From NCBI GenBank assembly GCA_030015575.1, contig CM057346.1:565260315-565324314 (forward strand): 64,000 bases of DNA, in the 5' to 3' direction. The translations under genes were made by a program, and so were the position numbers. How positions within the stretch are numbered: the first letter of the stretch is position 1; each line of letters begins with the position of its first letter. Of the stretch, positions 62,380 to 64,000 are shown piece after piece. The stretch is from Agapanthus africanus (lineage: Eukaryota; Streptophyta; Magnoliopsida; Asparagales; Amaryllidaceae). A model generated the notes under the pieces. The model did not search any database and was not told the origin of the DNA. It was given only the letters and a program-made list of their open reading frames with translations.

Positions 62380-63463
62380 TCGCGCGTTAATTCGTTTACA
62401 TTTTATAGTTTGAAGTGAAAGAATTATTACGTTTCATTTCTTGAAATCAAAATTCGTACAAACTCTTATACGTGTGTTGTGAATTGATTGCAAGGTGATC
62501 TGGAGCAATCTGAGCTGTGGAAAAATTATTTGGGATATACCAGAGAGCTGGAGATAGTAAAAGGAAGCAGCTGAAGAAAAATTGTACTGTGAACCCCACA
62601 CTCGACCGCGGAAGGGCGGCGGAAACAGGCTTTGCGCGGCGGAAGCGCCGCAGGCTTGAGGGTTCTCTGGATAATTTTTCCAGCAGGTGATTTCTCTCTC
62701 TCTCCTCTCTCCCTTTTTAGCTCCAACTAATCCTTTCTGCAGGATTCTTTGCAAACAATAGCTGCGCCGCAAAAGCAAATTAAAATTGTGCGTGATTTTG
62801 CTTTTCTTGGTTGTTTTTGCATTGCTAATACGGAAATTTAAGGGGCACGGCCAAATCCAAATTAGGTGGGGATTTCATTACCCTTCCTAGGCCCCGGAAA
62901 CCACCAAACTTGCATCCGCATTTACCCCCATTAACTAAAAGAAATCTAGAGATGACTCTAAGGACTGTCGCGCTCATTTAGGACAAGAGAGGGCCGTGGG
63001 TAATTCATTGCTTATCCGCGTTTTTCTGTGGTGCCTAAGGCGAGTGTGTCTAAGGCTAGTGGTTATTAATTAGGCCCACTGTAGTGGTGGTTCCTTCCCA
63101 CTTACCTGGCACTCATCCGGCCACAGGGGACAAAGAGGCAGTGAAGGATTGATCCCGCGACTTGTCTTTTGGCAGTTAGGAGCGGTCTAGAGCCGGACCT
63201 AGGTGACCATTAGATTCTAGGGTTTGTGTGCTGCATTTGGTTGTCGCATCATTTTTTCAAAATCCGTCCCTTTTCAAAAGCAAACACCGCATTCATTTTA
63301 CCCCTAATTATAAGCCAACGCTGCCACTTGTACTAACCCTTTTTAGTACAAGATAGGCTGGACACGGGATTCTAGTGCCCGTTTAGTCCGCGTACCTTTT
63401 ATCGACTCTGAAGTCGATAATTCTCCATTTACCTTTTCTTTACCTACTACCACACCCACACCG
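62380..63463 (+). other. untranslated leader of element F
   Basis: No gene is seen. It contains GCGGCGGAAG-like repeats (62605-62650), also present in the LTR (about 60930-60985), and a pyrimidine run (62692-62716). Long leaders are usual in Athila elements. Confidence 0.55.
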
Positions 63464-64000
63464 ATGGATCCGAATCCATCAAACTTCTTTAACCCCAATC
63501 TGCCACCGTCCGTTGGTGCGCAGAATCCTCCACACATTTCTCTTCAGGAAAGATGCTATCCACTTAGAGGTCCTCTTTCGACCTGTTTATCCACACCACC
63601 AGCAAACGGGGATAACTTTGAAATAAAGCCCCAGTATATCAACCTTCTACCTAAGTATCACGGACTCGAGACCGAGGACGCTTACGTTTTCATTACCAAA
63701 TTTGAAAACGTATGCGCTATGATGGGTACGTCTCAACTTTCTGTGGATGCGATGCGTCTACGACTTCTTCCTTTTACCTTGTGCGATATAGCCGAGAAGT
63801 GGCTATATAACACCACCGCACACTCCATCACAAATTGGGAAGAATTCGTCGCTGCATTCCTAAAGAAATTTTACCCAGTCCAGAAGACGGCTCGAATCCG
63901 TAGCGAGTTAAACCAATTTGCCCAGCTCCCTACCGAACCATTTTCAAAGTACTTTGAACGTTTCAAGGATCTAATGGTTCAATGTCCTCATCATGGCATC
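63464..64000 (+). CDS. gag: Gag of Athila-like element F (5' part, open at window end)
   Basis: 179 codons without a stop, continuing past the window. The ATG at 63464 (MDPNPSNFFNP) is the first after an in-frame TAG upstream. The Gag core begins at ~residue 60 with NLLPKYHGLETEDAYVFI and shows the Athila/Tat Gag pattern: AEKWLY, SITNWEEF, FLKKFYP, TARIRSELNQF, YFERFKDLM and CPHHGI. The protein would form the particle that packages element RNA. No lesion is visible in this part. Confidence 0.9.
   Translation, partial: MDPNPSNFFNPNLPPSVGAQNPPHISLQERCYPLRGPLSTCLSTPPANGDNFEIKPQYINLLPKYHGLETEDAYVFITKFENVCAMMGTSQLSVDAMRLRLLPFTLCDIAEKWLYNTTAHSITNWEEFVAAFLKKFYPVQKTARIRSELNQFAQLPTEPFSKYFERFKDLMVQCPHHGI

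Larger units (their letters stand above)
60551..64000 (+). mobile_element. Athila-like Ty3/gypsy element F (5' part)
   Basis: Inserted in the RT start of E; the five bases before it are AATAC. The LTR is 60551-62358, followed by the Asp-type primer site, a ~1.08-kb leader, and an open gag running off the window. The Athila assignment rests on the primer site and on the Gag sequence. Confidence 0.85.

Overview
This window is plant nuclear DNA made entirely of nested LTR retrotransposons; I see no host gene, rRNA or tRNA gene. The evidence is: three gag-pol copies of one Ty3/gypsy family with two RNase H domains (the Tat-lineage hallmark), a chromovirus with an initiator-Met-type primer site, an Athila-type element with an Asp-type primer site, a copia-type solo LTR, and a plant mobile domain (PMD) gene. 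The setting looks like angiosperm heterochromatin. The species cannot be named from the sequence.

Layout. Element C (Tat, minus strand, internal region 44727-54391) is the oldest layer and is heavily decayed. Element B (Tat, minus strand) sits inside C: its right LTR is 42150-44726, gag-pol is 32782-42060, and its left part is split off to 1-4439. Element A (Tat, minus strand, 4440-29456, LTRs of 3548 bp each) is inserted in B. A copia-type solo LTR (30183-32412, with perfect 5-bp target duplications) is a second insertion in B. On the right, a Tat LTR fragment D (54392-55261) lies in C's gag. D is interrupted by a Tekay/Del-like chromovirus E (55262-60550, plus strand). E is interrupted by an Athila-like element F (60551 to the window end, plus strand).

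How the genes work together. Each Tat element encodes on the minus strand Gag, an aspartic protease, reverse transcriptase, a degenerate RNase H, a second RNase H and integrase. Downstream of pol and on the opposite strand it carries a spliced PMD gene. The PMD gene of A has its own TATA box just inside the 3' LTR. The U3 of that LTR holds an array of paired G-boxes lying between the LTR promoter and the PMD promoter, which fire in opposite directions. Between the convergent 3' ends of pol and the PMD gene lie fast-evolving tandem repeats and ordered clusters of five small hairpins, conserved in all three copies.

The most interesting points are the antisense intron-bearing PMD gene, the G-box pairs spaced one helical turn apart, the five-hairpin clusters, the palindrome families in the LTRs, and the fact that the inner, youngest element A is more broken than its host B although its LTRs are almost identical.
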